Below are positions 28,497 to 39,008 of a DNA stretch of 64,000 bases, piece by piece. The notes under the pieces were generated by a model. That model worked only from the letters and a program-made list of their open reading frames with translations. It had not been told where the DNA came from and did not search any database. The DNA comes from an uncultured Colwellia sp. (GTDB taxonomy: Bacteria; Pseudomonadota; Gammaproteobacteria; Enterobacterales; Alteromonadaceae): NCBI GenBank assembly GCA_913058395.1, contig CAJXQI010000007.1, forward strand, positions 62,001 through 126,000, given 5' to 3'. Every line of letters begins with the position of its first letter. Positions within the stretch are counted from its first letter, which is position 1. A program made the translations under genes and the position numbers.

Positions 28497-31400
28497 ATGA
28501 TAAAAGCTGCAAAGAATATTACACAGTTGTTAGCATTATTATCGACTGCAACCTTAATAGGGTGTGGTGGTAGTAGTGTTGAAACGAAAACAAATGTTGA
28601 TGCCGTCGATCCACAAGTACCAGTAAGTGATTGGCAATTGGTATGGAGCGATGAGTTTGACGGTTCATCAATCGATGCTAACAAGTGGACTCATGAAGTC
28701 AATTGTAGTGGCGGTGGTAATAATGAAGAGCAATGTTATACCAATGACGCTGCAAACTCTTTTATTGCTGACGGTATGCTCAATATTGTCGCTCTACCAG
28801 CAGCAGAGGGCGCTGCCAAGCCTTACACGTCTGCCCGATTAAATACTAAAGACAACCAAAGCTGGACATATGGTCGTTTTGAAATGCGAGCAAAATTACC
28901 TGCAGGTCAAGGCGCATGGCCTGCATTTTGGATGTTACCAACTGATGAAGTTTATGGTGGCTGGCCTCGTTCGGGTGAAATTGACATTATCGAAGCAGTT
29001 AACTTAAAAGCAGGCACTAACGAAGGTGGCAGTGAAGCTAACGTATACGGCACCTTACATTATGGTAAAGAATGGCCTGATAACAGCTCTTCAGGGCAAG
29101 CTTACTTATTGCCAGATGGTATTAACCCCGCTGATGATTTTCATACCTATGCTATAGAATGGCAAGAAGGTGAAATTCGTTGGTATGTTGATGATTATTT
29201 ATATGCAACGCAGCGTAAATCTACCGTGCGTTACAACAGTAAAGATGAGCCTGTAGGTTTATCTCATCGTGGTTGGTTTACAGAAAATTTTGATATTGTT
29301 TCTGGTGAACTTGCAACGCAATGGGAAAATGCGCCTTATGATCAGAGATTTCATTTACTGCTGAATTTCTCAGTTGGTGGTAACTGGCCATCATCGGTAA
29401 ACGATACGGGTATTGATGCCAGTGCATTTGAAAATGGCAATTCCTACATTGTTGATTATGTGCGAGTCTATCAATGTCAGCAAGACACTTTAACCGGTAA
29501 GGGCTGTGAAACTGTACGCCCAGGTTACGATAGCTTCGATGATGCAATGGTTGAAGGTAAAGCACCAATTCCGTCACCGCCTTCTACGGGGATTCCGCAA
29601 AATTTAACTATTTTCTCTGGCGCTATTAATCCAAATTGGCCGGCATGGGACTGTTGTGGTGGTTCAACACCTGCAGTCGTTACAGATGCTGAAAAAGGTG
29701 ATGTTGTTGAATTTGTTGTTGGTGCTGAGCCAACAGTGATGGGCTTTATTTCTCGTGAAGCTTTTATTGATGATCCGGCCGGACAAGCATCGCCATTTGA
29801 TGCATCGCCGTTAATTGATTCTGGTACCTTGAAATTTGACATGAAAGTCGTAGCCGCGCCAAGTAATGCGGATTCAACTTGGATATTAAAAGTTGAAAGT
29901 CAAGAAGGTACTACTGCAGTTGAAATGCCACTAACGGCAAGCTTTGAAGGTGCAGCCCCTGAAGCGGGCACGTGGCAAACCTATACATTTCCTTTACAAA
30001 CATTAGCTGATGCGGGCCTAGATTTAAGCGCTATCGACGTTGTAATGATTTTCCCAGCTTGGGGCACAGGTGAAGGGGCGGTTTATCATGTTACTAACTT
30101 ATCAATTGCAGGTGACGCCGTTGCTTCTCCTCAAGTAACCATATTCGAAGATGCAGAAAATGCTAGCTGGCCAATGTGGGATTGCTGTGGTGGTTCAACG
30201 CCAACAGTAGAAACTGACGATGATGCACATGGCGCGGTCGCACAATTTAGTATTGGCGCTGAACCAACCGTTATGGGCTTTATTTCAAGAGATGGCAATA
30301 CTGATACACCAGCACCATTTGACGCTACGGGTATTTTGGCTAACGGTGTTGTGCAATTTGATATGAAAGTTGTCACGATGCCAACTGATGCCAGTGCAAG
30401 CTGGGTATTTAAAGTTGAAGCCGATAATGCTACATCAGCGGTTGAACTACCACTATCAAGTAGTGTTGAAGGAGTAACGCCGGTTGCTGACCAATGGCAA
30501 ACCTATACCTTTAACTTAGCTGATTTAGCTAATGCTGGTTTAGATGCAAGTGCAATTGACGTACTGATGATATTCCCTGCATGGGGCACTGGCGATGGTG
30601 CTGTTTATCGTGTCGACAATGTAAAAATCTACGATCCTAATGCCTCTACTGGTTTTACTGGTCACATTCTATTTGCAGACGATGCCAAAGAGCAATGGAG
30701 TATTTGGGACTGTTGTGGTGGTTCAACACCTACGCTTGAAAATGATGACACTGACCATGGTATGACAGCAGAATTTGTTATTGGTGCAACGCCAACGGTA
30801 ATGGGGTTATTAGCCGATGATGATGTGTACTTAGACGCTTCAAGTTTATTAAGTACAGGTGTTATGCAATTTGAAATGAAAGTGATTAACGCACCAAATG
30901 ATGCTAGCGCAGTATGGAAATTTAAAATTGAAGCCGGCGATACATCATCTGCCGTTGAGCTAGACCTAACAGCAAGCCAAGAAGGTGCTGCTCCTGTTGC
31001 CGGTCAATGGCAAACTTATACCTATTCATTGCAAAGTTTATTTGATGCGGGTTTAGATCTTAGTGCAATTGACGTAGTGATGGTTTTCCCAGCTTGGGGA
31101 ACGGGTGAAGGAGCTGTATATCGCCTAGACAACGTAATGATATTTGATCCTACCAGTGTACCAACAGCACAAGGTTTAACTTTGTACGACAACGCGCAAA
31201 ATGCAGAATGGCCAATTTGGGATTGTTGTGCGGGTTCAACACCAACCGAAGAAGAAGATGATGCAACACACGGTATGACAGCTGAGTTTGTTATTGGTGA
31301 TACGCCAACGGTGATGGGCTTCTTAGCAAATGATGGTGTTTACTATGATGCAAGTGCATTACTGCAAAACGGTGTGGTGAAATTTGATATGAAAATGGTA

Positions 31401-31667
31401 AGTGCGCCAAATGATGCAAGTGCGGTGTGGAAGTTTAAAATTGAATCCGGTGATACCACATCAGCTGTTGAGCTCGATTTAACGGCAAGCCAAGAAGGCG
31501 CTGCGCCAGTTCTAGGCGAATGGCAAACCTACACTTATACGCTTTCAGACCTATTTGATGCTGGCTTAGATGTTAGTGAAATTGATGTAATTATGGTTTT
31601 CCCTGCTTGGGGAACGGGTAATGGAGCTGTTTATCGACTGGATAATGTCGCGATAACTGCACCGTAA
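28497..31667 (+). CDS. GH16 laminarinase lipoprotein with four tandem WDCC modules
   Basis: 1056 residues. Lipobox Cys23 (TLIGCGGSS). The GH16 domain (about 45-330) has GEIDIIEAV with Glu161 as nucleophile, Asp163 and Glu166 as acid/base, as in beta-1,3-glucanases. Four modules of ~172-177 residues follow, each with a WDCC[GA]GSTP motif (Trp at 384, 561, 737 and 908), a TVMG[FL] strand, and the late pattern WQTYT...AGLD..[AE]IDV. The vicinal Cys pair is invariant. The modules probably bind glucan at the cell surface. It heads a transcript continuing 88 bases later into the TonB receptor. Confidence 0.94.
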   Translation: MIKAAKNITQLLALLSTATLIGCGGSSVETKTNVDAVDPQVPVSDWQLVWSDEFDGSSIDANKWTHEVNCSGGGNNEEQCYTNDAANSFIADGMLNIVALPAAEGAAKPYTSARLNTKDNQSWTYGRFEMRAKLPAGQGAWPAFWMLPTDEVYGGWPRSGEIDIIEAVNLKAGTNEGGSEANVYGTLHYGKEWPDNSSSGQAYLLPDGINPADDFHTYAIEWQEGEIRWYVDDYLYATQRKSTVRYNSKDEPVGLSHRGWFTENFDIVSGELATQWENAPYDQRFHLLLNFSVGGNWPSSVNDTGIDASAFENGNSYIVDYVRVYQCQQDTLTGKGCETVRPGYDSFDDAMVEGKAPIPSPPSTGIPQNLTIFSGAINPNWPAWDCCGGSTPAVVTDAEKGDVVEFVVGAEPTVMGFISREAFIDDPAGQASPFDASPLIDSGTLKFDMKVVAAPSNADSTWILKVESQEGTTAVEMPLTASFEGAAPEAGTWQTYTFPLQTLADAGLDLSAIDVVMIFPAWGTGEGAVYHVTNLSIAGDAVASPQVTIFEDAENASWPMWDCCGGSTPTVETDDDAHGAVAQFSIGAEPTVMGFISRDGNTDTPAPFDATGILANGVVQFDMKVVTMPTDASASWVFKVEADNATSAVELPLSSSVEGVTPVADQWQTYTFNLADLANAGLDASAIDVLMIFPAWGTGDGAVYRVDNVKIYDPNASTGFTGHILFADDAKEQWSIWDCCGGSTPTLENDDTDHGMTAEFVIGATPTVMGLLADDDVYLDASSLLSTGVMQFEMKVINAPNDASAVWKFKIEAGDTSSAVELDLTASQEGAAPVAGQWQTYTYSLQSLFDAGLDLSAIDVVMVFPAWGTGEGAVYRLDNVMIFDPTSVPTAQGLTLYDNAQNAEWPIWDCCAGSTPTEEEDDATHGMTAEFVIGDTPTVMGFLANDGVYYDASALLQNGVVKFDMKMVSAPNDASAVWKFKIESGDTTSAVELDLTASQEGAAPVLGEWQTYTYTLSDLFDAGLDVSEIDVIMVFPAWGTGNGAVYRLDNVAITAP

Positions 31668-31697
31668 TACGTTATTTGAAAACCTAATTTTAAATGT

Positions 31698-31719
31698 GCG
31701 GCTAGCGATATTTGGCCGC
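31698..31719. promoter_or_regulatory. GC-rich inverted repeat between GH16 and TonB receptor genes
   Basis: GCGGC (31698-31702) and GCCGC (31715-31719) can pair across a 12-base loop. No T-run follows, so it is more likely an mRNA processing or stabilising hairpin within an operon than a terminator. Confidence 0.4.
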
Positions 31720-31755
31720 CATAAATAAAACTAATTTTAACTAAGTAGGGTTAAC

Positions 31756-34700
31756 ATGAAACATTTAACATTCTCAAAAAAACATTTAGCTGTATGTATC
31801 TCAGCAATTATTAGCTCGGGCTTTAGCCAACAAGCTTTTGCTGCGGAAGAAGAAGCTGCATTAACAGAAAAAGAAGAAAATATTGAAGTGATCACGGTAT
31901 CAGGTATTCGTGGCAGTTTAGTGCGTTCAATGAATATTAAACGCGATATGTCAGGTGTTGTTGATGCCATTTCAGCCGAAGAAATGGGTAAGTTCCCAGA
32001 CACTAACTTAGCGGAATCTCTGCAACGTATCACAGGTATTACTATTAGCCGCGCAAACGGTGAAGGTAGCCAAATTACTGCCCGTGGTTTTGGTCCAGAG
32101 TTTAACTTAGTCACTTTGAATGGTCGCCAAATGGCGAGCACAGGTTTTACCCGTTCATTTAATTTTGAAAACCTGTCATCTGAAGGGGTGAGTGAACTAC
32201 AAACCATTAAAACTGCCCGTGCAGAAATGCCAACTGGTGGTTTAGGGGCAACGGTCAATATTGTGACTGCCAAGCCTTTACAAAACCCAGGACAAAAGTT
32301 TTCGTTTATGGCAAAAGGAATTCACGATAGCTCAGTGGAAGCAGGTGATGATGTTACGCCAGAAATTGCTGGTATTTATAGTAATACCTTTGATGATGAT
32401 CGTTTTGGTGTGTCAGCTAACTTTTCTTATCATCGTCGCGACTTTCAACGACAATCTGCCAATGTACGTTCATGGATCAGAAACCATAATATTAGTTTAG
32501 ATCCTGAAAATGTAATTGATAATCGTCCGGTAGACGCTGAAGGTAATGTTGCTGAACAGTATTCAATACTTGATGATAATGGCGATATTTCATCTATTGC
32601 CGCGTCATTTTTTCCGCAAGAAATAAGCTATGCGCGAGATGATGTTCAACGTGAACGTACCAATGCGCAAGTTACTTTTCAGTTTGCACCTACAGACGAA
32701 CTAGTGTTTACACTTGATCACACTATATCTAATGCAGTCACAGGCAATAACTCACTTTCTTGGGGCGTATGGAATGGTTCGTTTGGTGGCAATGCCAACT
32801 CCTATGAATTAGATGAAAATGGTACGGCTATTTATTATAACTCGGCTGGTGATGACGGTTCGTTTACCTCATTTCGCGAAACAACCGAAGTTGACTCAAA
32901 AGCCACTGGTTTTAATGTTGAATGGTATGCCAATGATAATTTAAGTTTTACCTTTGATGCTCATAATTCAAAAACCACAACTGATAATGGTAAAGATAAA
33001 GGCTTAGGCGCCAATGCTCGCGTTATTTTAGGCTCTGCCGACTTATCAAGTAAGGAATACTTCTTTAGAGAAGGTGATATACCGGGTTTTAATATTAACT
33101 GGAATAATGGCTCTCAAGAAATTAACCCTAACGAAATTGGCTCCAACTTTAGTATTTTTACCCGCACGCCGGCAGAATCTGAAGTAACGCAAGTGCAATT
33201 AGATGGTAACTTGATATTAGACACTGACTTCGGCCTAGAAGCGGTTAAGTTTGGTACTGCGTACACCAAACAAACACTTGAAGGCTGGGGCGGCTCAAAC
33301 AATGCTAATGCACCTGGTTTCAATAACGGAACTTTTGCTGAAATATTCCCTGATGGTATGTTTGAAAGAGTTGATTTAAGTGATTTTCTTGATGAGTTTT
33401 CTTTTGGCTCGGGCGGAGTTTCACCTGGTTATGCTTACACATTTAATCTTGATGAAGCCTATACAAGACAAGCTTTATTTCTAACCGAGGATGTGGTTGG
33501 CAGTGATGTATATCAAATAGGTACCTTCGACGGTTTCCCAACCAATAAAGTAGAAGAAGAAACCATTAGTTTATATGTTGCTACTGATTGGGCATTTGAA
33601 ATCAGTGGTTATGACGTGCAAGTGAACCTTGGCTTACGTTATGAAAAAACTGAGGCTGTAAGCCCTGCAAAAAGTCGTGTAGCAGAGCAAGTATACTGGG
33701 CAGGTGGTTCAGAATGGATCACTGAATTTGCAAGTGGCGGAGAAGTTGAAGTTGAATTCGAAGGTGAGTATGACTTCTTACTGCCTATGTTAGACATCAA
33801 AGTTGACCTAAGTGACGACCTAGTAGCACGTGCATCAGTAGGTCAAACCATTACGCGCCCTGCGCTAGGCGATATGTTGGGTAACCTGAGTTTAACCCCT
33901 TCACCTAAGATTGGTTCAAGAGGTGGTAGTCGTGGTAACACAGGTCTACAGCCATTTAAATCAACCAATTTAGATCTATCTCTTGAGTATTACTACGGTG
34001 ATGCAAGCTATGCATCAGTCGGCTTATTTTGGAAAGATGTTGATGACTGGATGGCCGGTTCATCGGTAAAAACAACGTATGAAGGCCTGCACGATGTTTA
34101 CTTAGGTCAACGCTGGAATAATGCGGTTGCTGCCATTGAAGGACGCGGAGAGCAAGCCACTGACACAGCTATTTACAATGAAATTGTTGCGAACGGCATC
34201 GGTATTGGTGAGAACAATCGAGTATTAGCTGACCCTGCAACTGATCCTTTAATTGAATGGACAATTGACTCTCCAGAGAATGTTGATGCCCGTAAAGTTA
34301 ACGGTATTGAATTAGCCGTGCAGCATTTATTTGGTGAAACGGGTTTTGGGGTTGGCGTTAACGCTACGTTTGTTGATGGTGATGTTGATGTTGATAACTA
34401 CTATATTGGCCGTCAGAAAGTACTTCCCGGGTTAAGCGACTCTGCCAATTTACAAGTGTTTTATGAGAAAGATGGCATATCAGTCAAAGTGACTGGTGCA
34501 TGGCGTGATAAGTACTTAGTGGGCTTAGGTTTACCTGATACAGGCGGCGATTCAGCGCCATTATATGCTGAAGAGTTTCTGCAGTGGGACCTAAGCGTTA
34601 ATTACGAAGTCACTGACAATATGACGGTGTTTTTTGATGGCGTTAACTTAACCAACGAAACTGAGCGCAAGTATAGCCGTTTCGAAAGTCAATTTGTTAG

Positions 34701-34758
34701 TGCTGCGCAATACGGACCAAGATATGTACTTGGTTTTAGATACACCATGGATGACTAA
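31756..34758 (+). CDS. TonB-dependent receptor, probable laminari-oligosaccharide importer
   Basis: 1000 residues. The signal peptide ends near SQQAFA, and a TonB box-like IEVITVSG follows. The plug domain has AEEMGKFPDTNLAESLQRITG, GSQITARGFGPEFNLVTLNGRQ and GLGATVNIVTAKP. The barrel ends in ...RYVLGFRYTMDD. This is the Alteromonadales type that works without SusD. It should take oligosaccharides cut by GH16/GH81 across the outer membrane using TonB-ExbBD energy. Substrate is inferred from the flanking glucanases. Confidence 0.94.
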   Translation: MKHLTFSKKHLAVCISAIISSGFSQQAFAAEEEAALTEKEENIEVITVSGIRGSLVRSMNIKRDMSGVVDAISAEEMGKFPDTNLAESLQRITGITISRANGEGSQITARGFGPEFNLVTLNGRQMASTGFTRSFNFENLSSEGVSELQTIKTARAEMPTGGLGATVNIVTAKPLQNPGQKFSFMAKGIHDSSVEAGDDVTPEIAGIYSNTFDDDRFGVSANFSYHRRDFQRQSANVRSWIRNHNISLDPENVIDNRPVDAEGNVAEQYSILDDNGDISSIAASFFPQEISYARDDVQRERTNAQVTFQFAPTDELVFTLDHTISNAVTGNNSLSWGVWNGSFGGNANSYELDENGTAIYYNSAGDDGSFTSFRETTEVDSKATGFNVEWYANDNLSFTFDAHNSKTTTDNGKDKGLGANARVILGSADLSSKEYFFREGDIPGFNINWNNGSQEINPNEIGSNFSIFTRTPAESEVTQVQLDGNLILDTDFGLEAVKFGTAYTKQTLEGWGGSNNANAPGFNNGTFAEIFPDGMFERVDLSDFLDEFSFGSGGVSPGYAYTFNLDEAYTRQALFLTEDVVGSDVYQIGTFDGFPTNKVEEETISLYVATDWAFEISGYDVQVNLGLRYEKTEAVSPAKSRVAEQVYWAGGSEWITEFASGGEVEVEFEGEYDFLLPMLDIKVDLSDDLVARASVGQTITRPALGDMLGNLSLTPSPKIGSRGGSRGNTGLQPFKSTNLDLSLEYYYGDASYASVGLFWKDVDDWMAGSSVKTTYEGLHDVYLGQRWNNAVAAIEGRGEQATDTAIYNEIVANGIGIGENNRVLADPATDPLIEWTIDSPENVDARKVNGIELAVQHLFGETGFGVGVNATFVDGDVDVDNYYIGRQKVLPGLSDSANLQVFYEKDGISVKVTGAWRDKYLVGLGLPDTGGDSAPLYAEEFLQWDLSVNYEVTDNMTVFFDGVNLTNETERKYSRFESQFVSAAQYGPRYVLGFRYTMDD

Positions 34759-34774
34759 CTGTTTTTTGCTTTGA

Positions 34775-34797
34775 GCTGCTTAATTTAGGTAAGCAGC
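34775..34797. terminator. Hairpin after the TonB receptor gene
   Basis: A perfect 8-bp stem GCTGCTTA / TAAGCAGC with loop ATTTAGG, 16 bases after the receptor stop. It lacks a good T-run, so it may only partly stop transcription into the transporter gene. Confidence 0.45.
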
Positions 34798-34826
34798 CTA
34801 CTTTGAGTAATAAACATTTGTAAACT

Positions 34827-34849
34827 GCGCTTATAGATAATGTAAGCGC
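34827..34849. promoter_or_regulatory. Inverted repeat GCGCTTA-N9-TAAGCGC
   Basis: A perfect 7-bp inverted repeat with a 9-base centre, 85 bases before the sugar transporter start. The position fits an operator for the transporter-GH3 operon, or a second hairpin in the receptor 3' region. Confidence 0.45.
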
Positions 34850-34934
34850 GATTCTTTCATCGGTGTAGCTATGTGTAGTTCGCTTTCATCAACATAAAGC
34901 CAACACCGATTCTTTTTGATATAGGAATTTTATT

Positions 34935-36209
34935 ATGGCTGGAAATTCGGTCATTTTAGAGCAAAATCATGGCGTAACTAGTAGTGTTTCGCCAAGTCAA
35001 AATCGTTTTGCTCTGATCTCATTAACAACACTGTTTTTTATGTGGGGTTTTATTACCTGCTTAAACGACATTCTTATTCCACATTTAAAAGCCATTTTTG
35101 ATTTAACTTATACGCAATCAATGTTGGTGCAGTTTTGCTTTTTCGGCGCTTACTTTTTGGTGTCACTACCTGCTGGGCAGTTAGTGAAAAAAGTTGGTTA
35201 TCAAAAAGGTATTGTGGCAGGGCTTGTTGTCGCAGCGCTGGGTTGCTTGATGTTTTACCCTGCGGCGTCAATGCACAGCTATCCGATGTTTTTGTCAGCG
35301 TTATTTGTGTTAGCCAGTGGCATAACTATTTTACAAGTTTCGGCAAATCCTTATGTTACGTTGTTGGGGCCAAAGGAGTCGGCGTCATCACGCTTAACCA
35401 TGACCCAAGCCTTTAACTCTTTAGGCACAACTGTAGCTCCCTATTTAGGCGCATTGTTTATTCTTAATGAAGCAGCAAGCTCAATGTCAGCACCTTCTGC
35501 TGACTCTGTAAAAGTGCCGTATTTAGTACTAACAGCAGCGTTATTACTATTAGCCGCCATTTTTGCTTGGTTAAAACTTCCACATATTAGTAGCGCTGAA
35601 ACCGCGCCGGACGAAGCGTTATCAGGTTCAGCTTGGCAATATCGTCATTTAGTTTTAGGTGCTATCGGTATTTTTGTTTATGTTGGCGCTGAAGTATCCA
35701 TTGGCAGCTTTTTAATTAACTTTTTTGGTGAAGCTAATATTGCCGGTTTAGAAGAGTCTGAAGCTGCTAAGTATCTTACGTATTATTGGGGCGGAGCCAT
35801 GGTCGGACGTTTTATTGGTGCCGCTGTAATGCAAAAAATATCTGCTACTAAAGCGCTGAGCTTTAATGCCTTTTTTGCGGTTGTTTTAGTTTCTGTCGCT
35901 ATTATCACGAGTGGCAGTATTGCTATGTGGGCGATGCTTTTAGTGGGGTTATGCAATTCAATTATGTTCCCCACAATTTTTAGTTTGGCGTTAAATGGCT
36001 TGGGTAAGCACACAAGCCAAGGTGCCGGAATTTTATGTCTAGCCATTGTTGGTGGTGCAATTGTACCGTTAATTCAAGGCGTACTCGCTGATATCGTTGG
36101 CGTGCAATTGTCATTTGTTATTCCTGTGCTTTGCTACAGCTATATTGTTTATTACGGTATGAGTGGTGCTGTGCCAAGCAATGCTTCAAATCGGGAGCAA
36201 ATGTCATGA
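34935..36209 (+). CDS. Sugar MFS transporter (FucP/GluP type)
   Basis: 424 residues with about 12 membrane helices. The N-terminal [19 protein letters not shown] is the family signature of the fucose/glucose/galactose:H+ symporters. It probably brings glucose released by GH3 into the cytoplasm. AGGAA lies upstream of the start. Its stop overlaps the start of the GH3 gene (ATGA), making a translationally coupled pair. Confidence 0.92.
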   Translation: MAGNSVILEQNHGVTSSVSPSQNRFALISLTTLFFMWGFITCLNDILIPHLKAIFDLTYTQSMLVQFCFFGAYFLVSLPAGQLVKKVGYQKGIVAGLVVAALGCLMFYPAASMHSYPMFLSALFVLASGITILQVSANPYVTLLGPKESASSRLTMTQAFNSLGTTVAPYLGALFILNEAASSMSAPSADSVKVPYLVLTAALLLLAAIFAWLKLPHISSAETAPDEALSGSAWQYRHLVLGAIGIFVYVGAEVSIGSFLINFFGEANIAGLEESEAAKYLTYYWGGAMVGRFIGAAVMQKISATKALSFNAFFAVVLVSVAIITSGSIAMWAMLLVGLCNSIMFPTIFSLALNGLGKHTSQGAGILCLAIVGGAIVPLIQGVLADIVGVQLSFVIPVLCYSYIVYYGMSGAVPSNASNREQMS

Positions 36210-38788
36210 ATAAATTAGCTTATGCGGCTTTATCTTCTATCGTTTTACTTGCTTTGCAAGGTTGTAATTCAGCAACGAAAGAGCAAACAACTGACAATAA
36301 AGTAAGTGCTGATCAGACCGAAAATAATCTATCTATTTGGCCAGTCATAAACTCTGAAGTTAAGACTGATATAGCGCTTGAACGACAAGTACAAGCAATG
36401 CTCGCTACTATGACGTTAGAGCAAAAAGTAGCGCAAATGATCCAGCCAGAAATTCGTGATATCACCCCAGAAGATATGCGTAAATATGGCTTTGGCTCAT
36501 ACCTTAATGGTGGCGGTGCGTTCCCGCAAAATAATAAACATGCAACACCGCAAGATTGGATAGCACTTGCAGAGGAAATGTATCAAGCCTCGATTGATGA
36601 TTCACTCGATGGTTCAACGATTCCAACCATGTGGGGCACGGACGCCGTCCACGGTCATAACAATGTTATTGGTGCGACTTTGTTTCCGCATAATATTGGT
36701 CTAGGAGCAGCACACAACCCTGAGTTAGTAGAAAAGATTGCCAAGATTACCGCCACTGAAGTGATGGTGACAGGTATTGATTGGGTATTTGCACCAACAG
36801 TAGCAACGGTTCGAGATGACCGCTGGGGCAGAGCTTATGAAGGTTACTCTGAAGATCCTGAAATCGTAAAGTTATATGCGGCCTCAGTGGTAAAAGGCTT
36901 GCAAGGACATGCTGATGATGAATTTTTAGGTGATGACAGGGTGATCAGTACAGTTAAACATTTTATTGGTGATGGCGGTACCGTTGCAGGTGACGATCAA
37001 GGTAACAATCTAGCGTCTGAAGAAGAGTTATATAAACTTCATGCCCAAGGTTATGTTGGTGGCTTAACTGCAGGCGCACAATCAGTGATGGCGTCATTTA
37101 ATAGTTGGCATGGCGAAAAAATTCATGGCAATCGCTACTTATTAACCGATGTATTAAAAGGCAAGATGGCCTTTGATGGTTTTGTCGTTGGTGATTGGAA
37201 TGGTCACGGACAAATTGTTGGTTGTACTAATGAAAATTGTCCGCAAGCCGCTAACGCCGGTTTAGATATTTTTATGGTACCGACCGATGCTTGGAAACCG
37301 TTGATGGAAAACACCATAGCGCAAGTTAAACAAGGTGTTATTCCACAATCTCGTATTGATGATGCGGTAAGTCGTATTTTACGCGTTAAATACCGAGCAG
37401 GATTATTTAGTAAACCGAGTCCTGCCAAGCGACTTTACTCAGGAAAAACTGAGCTTATTGGCCATGATAAACATCGAAAAGTTGCTCAACAAGCTGTACG
37501 AGAGTCGTTAGTGTTGTTGAAGAATAAGGCTAACATTTTACCGCTTTCTCCTCAGCAAAATATTCTAGTAGCGGGTGATGCTGCTAATAATATTGGCAAG
37601 CAATCAGGTGGTTGGAGTATCACGTGGCAGGGAACTAACAATAGTAATGAAGACTTCCCTGGTGGTTCATCAATTTACCACGGTCTTGCTCAACAAATTA
37701 ATGCCGCTGATGGCAAGGTAACACTTAGTGAAGATGGCAACTTTGCCGAAAAACCGGATGTCGCAATCGTTGTATTTGGTGAAGAACCTTATGCTGAAGG
37801 GCATGGTGATAAAGATAATTTAGCTTATCAGCGCGGCACAAAATCTGATTTAGCCTTATTGAAAAAGCTGAAAAGCCAAGGTATTCCCGTGATAAGTATT
37901 TTTATTAGCGGCCGCCCGATGTGGGTGAATGCTGAGTTAAATGCCAGTGATGCTTTTGTTGCGGCTTGGTTGCCAGGCTCTGAGGGTAAAGCGGTTGCAG
38001 ATGTGCTGTTAAAAAGTATAGACGACAATATTCAGCATGACTTTACCGGTAAACTTTCATTTTCTTGGCCAAAAACAGCAACACAAACCGTTAATCGCTT
38101 TGATGAAGAATACGATCCGTTACTGCCTTACGGATATGGCTTAAGCTACGCTTCTAATGAAGGGACAGCCCAAAAGCAGTTATCAGACAACTTACCTGAG
38201 CATATCGAAAATGATGAGGCTGTTGTTAAAAACACTGCTGTTTTTGCTGGCAAAGTGGTTAAGCCGTGGCGGATGTTTTTAACGTCTAATACGCAAACAT
38301 CAGAGTTACTTTCTAATAGTGGCGCTTTACCGGGTGCAACTTATCGCACCATCGACAAAGTCGTACAAGAAGATGCATTTCGCCTTGAAACTAATGGTCG
38401 CGAAAAAGCGGGTGTTAGTTTTTCTAGCAGCTTTAGAGAAGATTTATCTTTTGAACTTGAGCAAAAATCAGCGTTAGTGATGACCTTAATGCGCGATAGT
38501 GATATCTCTGGCGCAGTTAATATTGCTATGAGCTGTGAATCTGAAGGTGATGTTGCTGGTAGTTGTCGGGCAGAAGTTGATATTCAACAACAATTAAAAG
38601 CTGTACCCAAAGGAGAGTGGCGTGAAGTAGCTATTGACCTGCAATGCTTTGCAAAATCAGGCGTGCAGCTAGATAAAATTGTTTCACCATTTGAGCTCAG
38701 TACTGATGGCGTAATAAATTTATCATTCAGTGATATTCGTTTTATGCCTAATGTTTTCACTGAAAGTAACGAATGTATTAAAGAATAA
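36206..38788 (+). CDS. GH3 beta-glucosidase lipoprotein (ExoP-like)
   Basis: 860 residues from ATG 36206, which has GGGAG eight bases upstream and overlaps the transporter stop; the frame upstream of this is not coding. Lipobox LALQGCNS. The GH3 N-domain has [22 protein letters not shown] and the nucleophile Asp330 in VVGDWNG. The (alpha/beta)6 domain has [16 protein letters not shown]-terminal ~160-residue module (with [10 protein letters not shown]...[11 protein letters not shown]) resembles the accessory modules of GH16 and GH81. It should release glucose from laminari-oligosaccharides in the periplasm. Confidence 0.95.
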   Translation: MNKLAYAALSSIVLLALQGCNSATKEQTTDNKVSADQTENNLSIWPVINSEVKTDIALERQVQAMLATMTLEQKVAQMIQPEIRDITPEDMRKYGFGSYLNGGGAFPQNNKHATPQDWIALAEEMYQASIDDSLDGSTIPTMWGTDAVHGHNNVIGATLFPHNIGLGAAHNPELVEKIAKITATEVMVTGIDWVFAPTVATVRDDRWGRAYEGYSEDPEIVKLYAASVVKGLQGHADDEFLGDDRVISTVKHFIGDGGTVAGDDQGNNLASEEELYKLHAQGYVGGLTAGAQSVMASFNSWHGEKIHGNRYLLTDVLKGKMAFDGFVVGDWNGHGQIVGCTNENCPQAANAGLDIFMVPTDAWKPLMENTIAQVKQGVIPQSRIDDAVSRILRVKYRAGLFSKPSPAKRLYSGKTELIGHDKHRKVAQQAVRESLVLLKNKANILPLSPQQNILVAGDAANNIGKQSGGWSITWQGTNNSNEDFPGGSSIYHGLAQQINAADGKVTLSEDGNFAEKPDVAIVVFGEEPYAEGHGDKDNLAYQRGTKSDLALLKKLKSQGIPVISIFISGRPMWVNAELNASDAFVAAWLPGSEGKAVADVLLKSIDDNIQHDFTGKLSFSWPKTATQTVNRFDEEYDPLLPYGYGLSYASNEGTAQKQLSDNLPEHIENDEAVVKNTAVFAGKVVKPWRMFLTSNTQTSELLSNSGALPGATYRTIDKVVQEDAFRLETNGREKAGVSFSSSFREDLSFELEQKSALVMTLMRDSDISGAVNIAMSCESEGDVAGSCRAEVDIQQQLKAVPKGEWREVAIDLQCFAKSGVQLDKIVSPFELSTDGVINLSFSDIRFMPNVFTESNECIKE

Positions 38789-38821
38789 CGTTAACAGCCA
38801 AATACTGTTTCACTAATTAAG

Positions 38822-38850
38822 AAAGCCAGCTGTTATATGCTGGCTTTTTT
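38822..38850 (+). terminator. Rho-independent terminator of the transporter-GH3 operon
   Basis: A perfect 9-bp stem AAAGCCAGC / GCTGGCTTT with an 8-base loop, followed by a T-run, 34 bases after the GH3 stop. Confidence 0.93.
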
Positions 38851-39008
38851 ATATTTGCTTTTTTTTAGCAAAATTATCAATAAAAATATTATCAACGAAA
38901 AATAAAAACTGATTGTTCTATGTGAAGGATTATCAAGTGTAACTATCAACGCTATTCTTTAACGCTATTTATAGTTTGTACTGCTCAAATAACTTTAAGG
39001 AAATAGTG

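Noticed and set aside
29640-31640. Regular ~520-bp repeats that could be mistaken for a repeat array
   Set aside because: They are in-frame protein modules of the GH16 gene and diverge at silent positions; no CRISPR-like short repeats or spacers exist in the window.
21988-34934. TTTGTAA word upstream of GH16, GH81 and the sugar transporter
   Set aside because: A seven-base AT-rich word is expected by chance at this frequency in such DNA; no consistent spacing or symmetry supports it.
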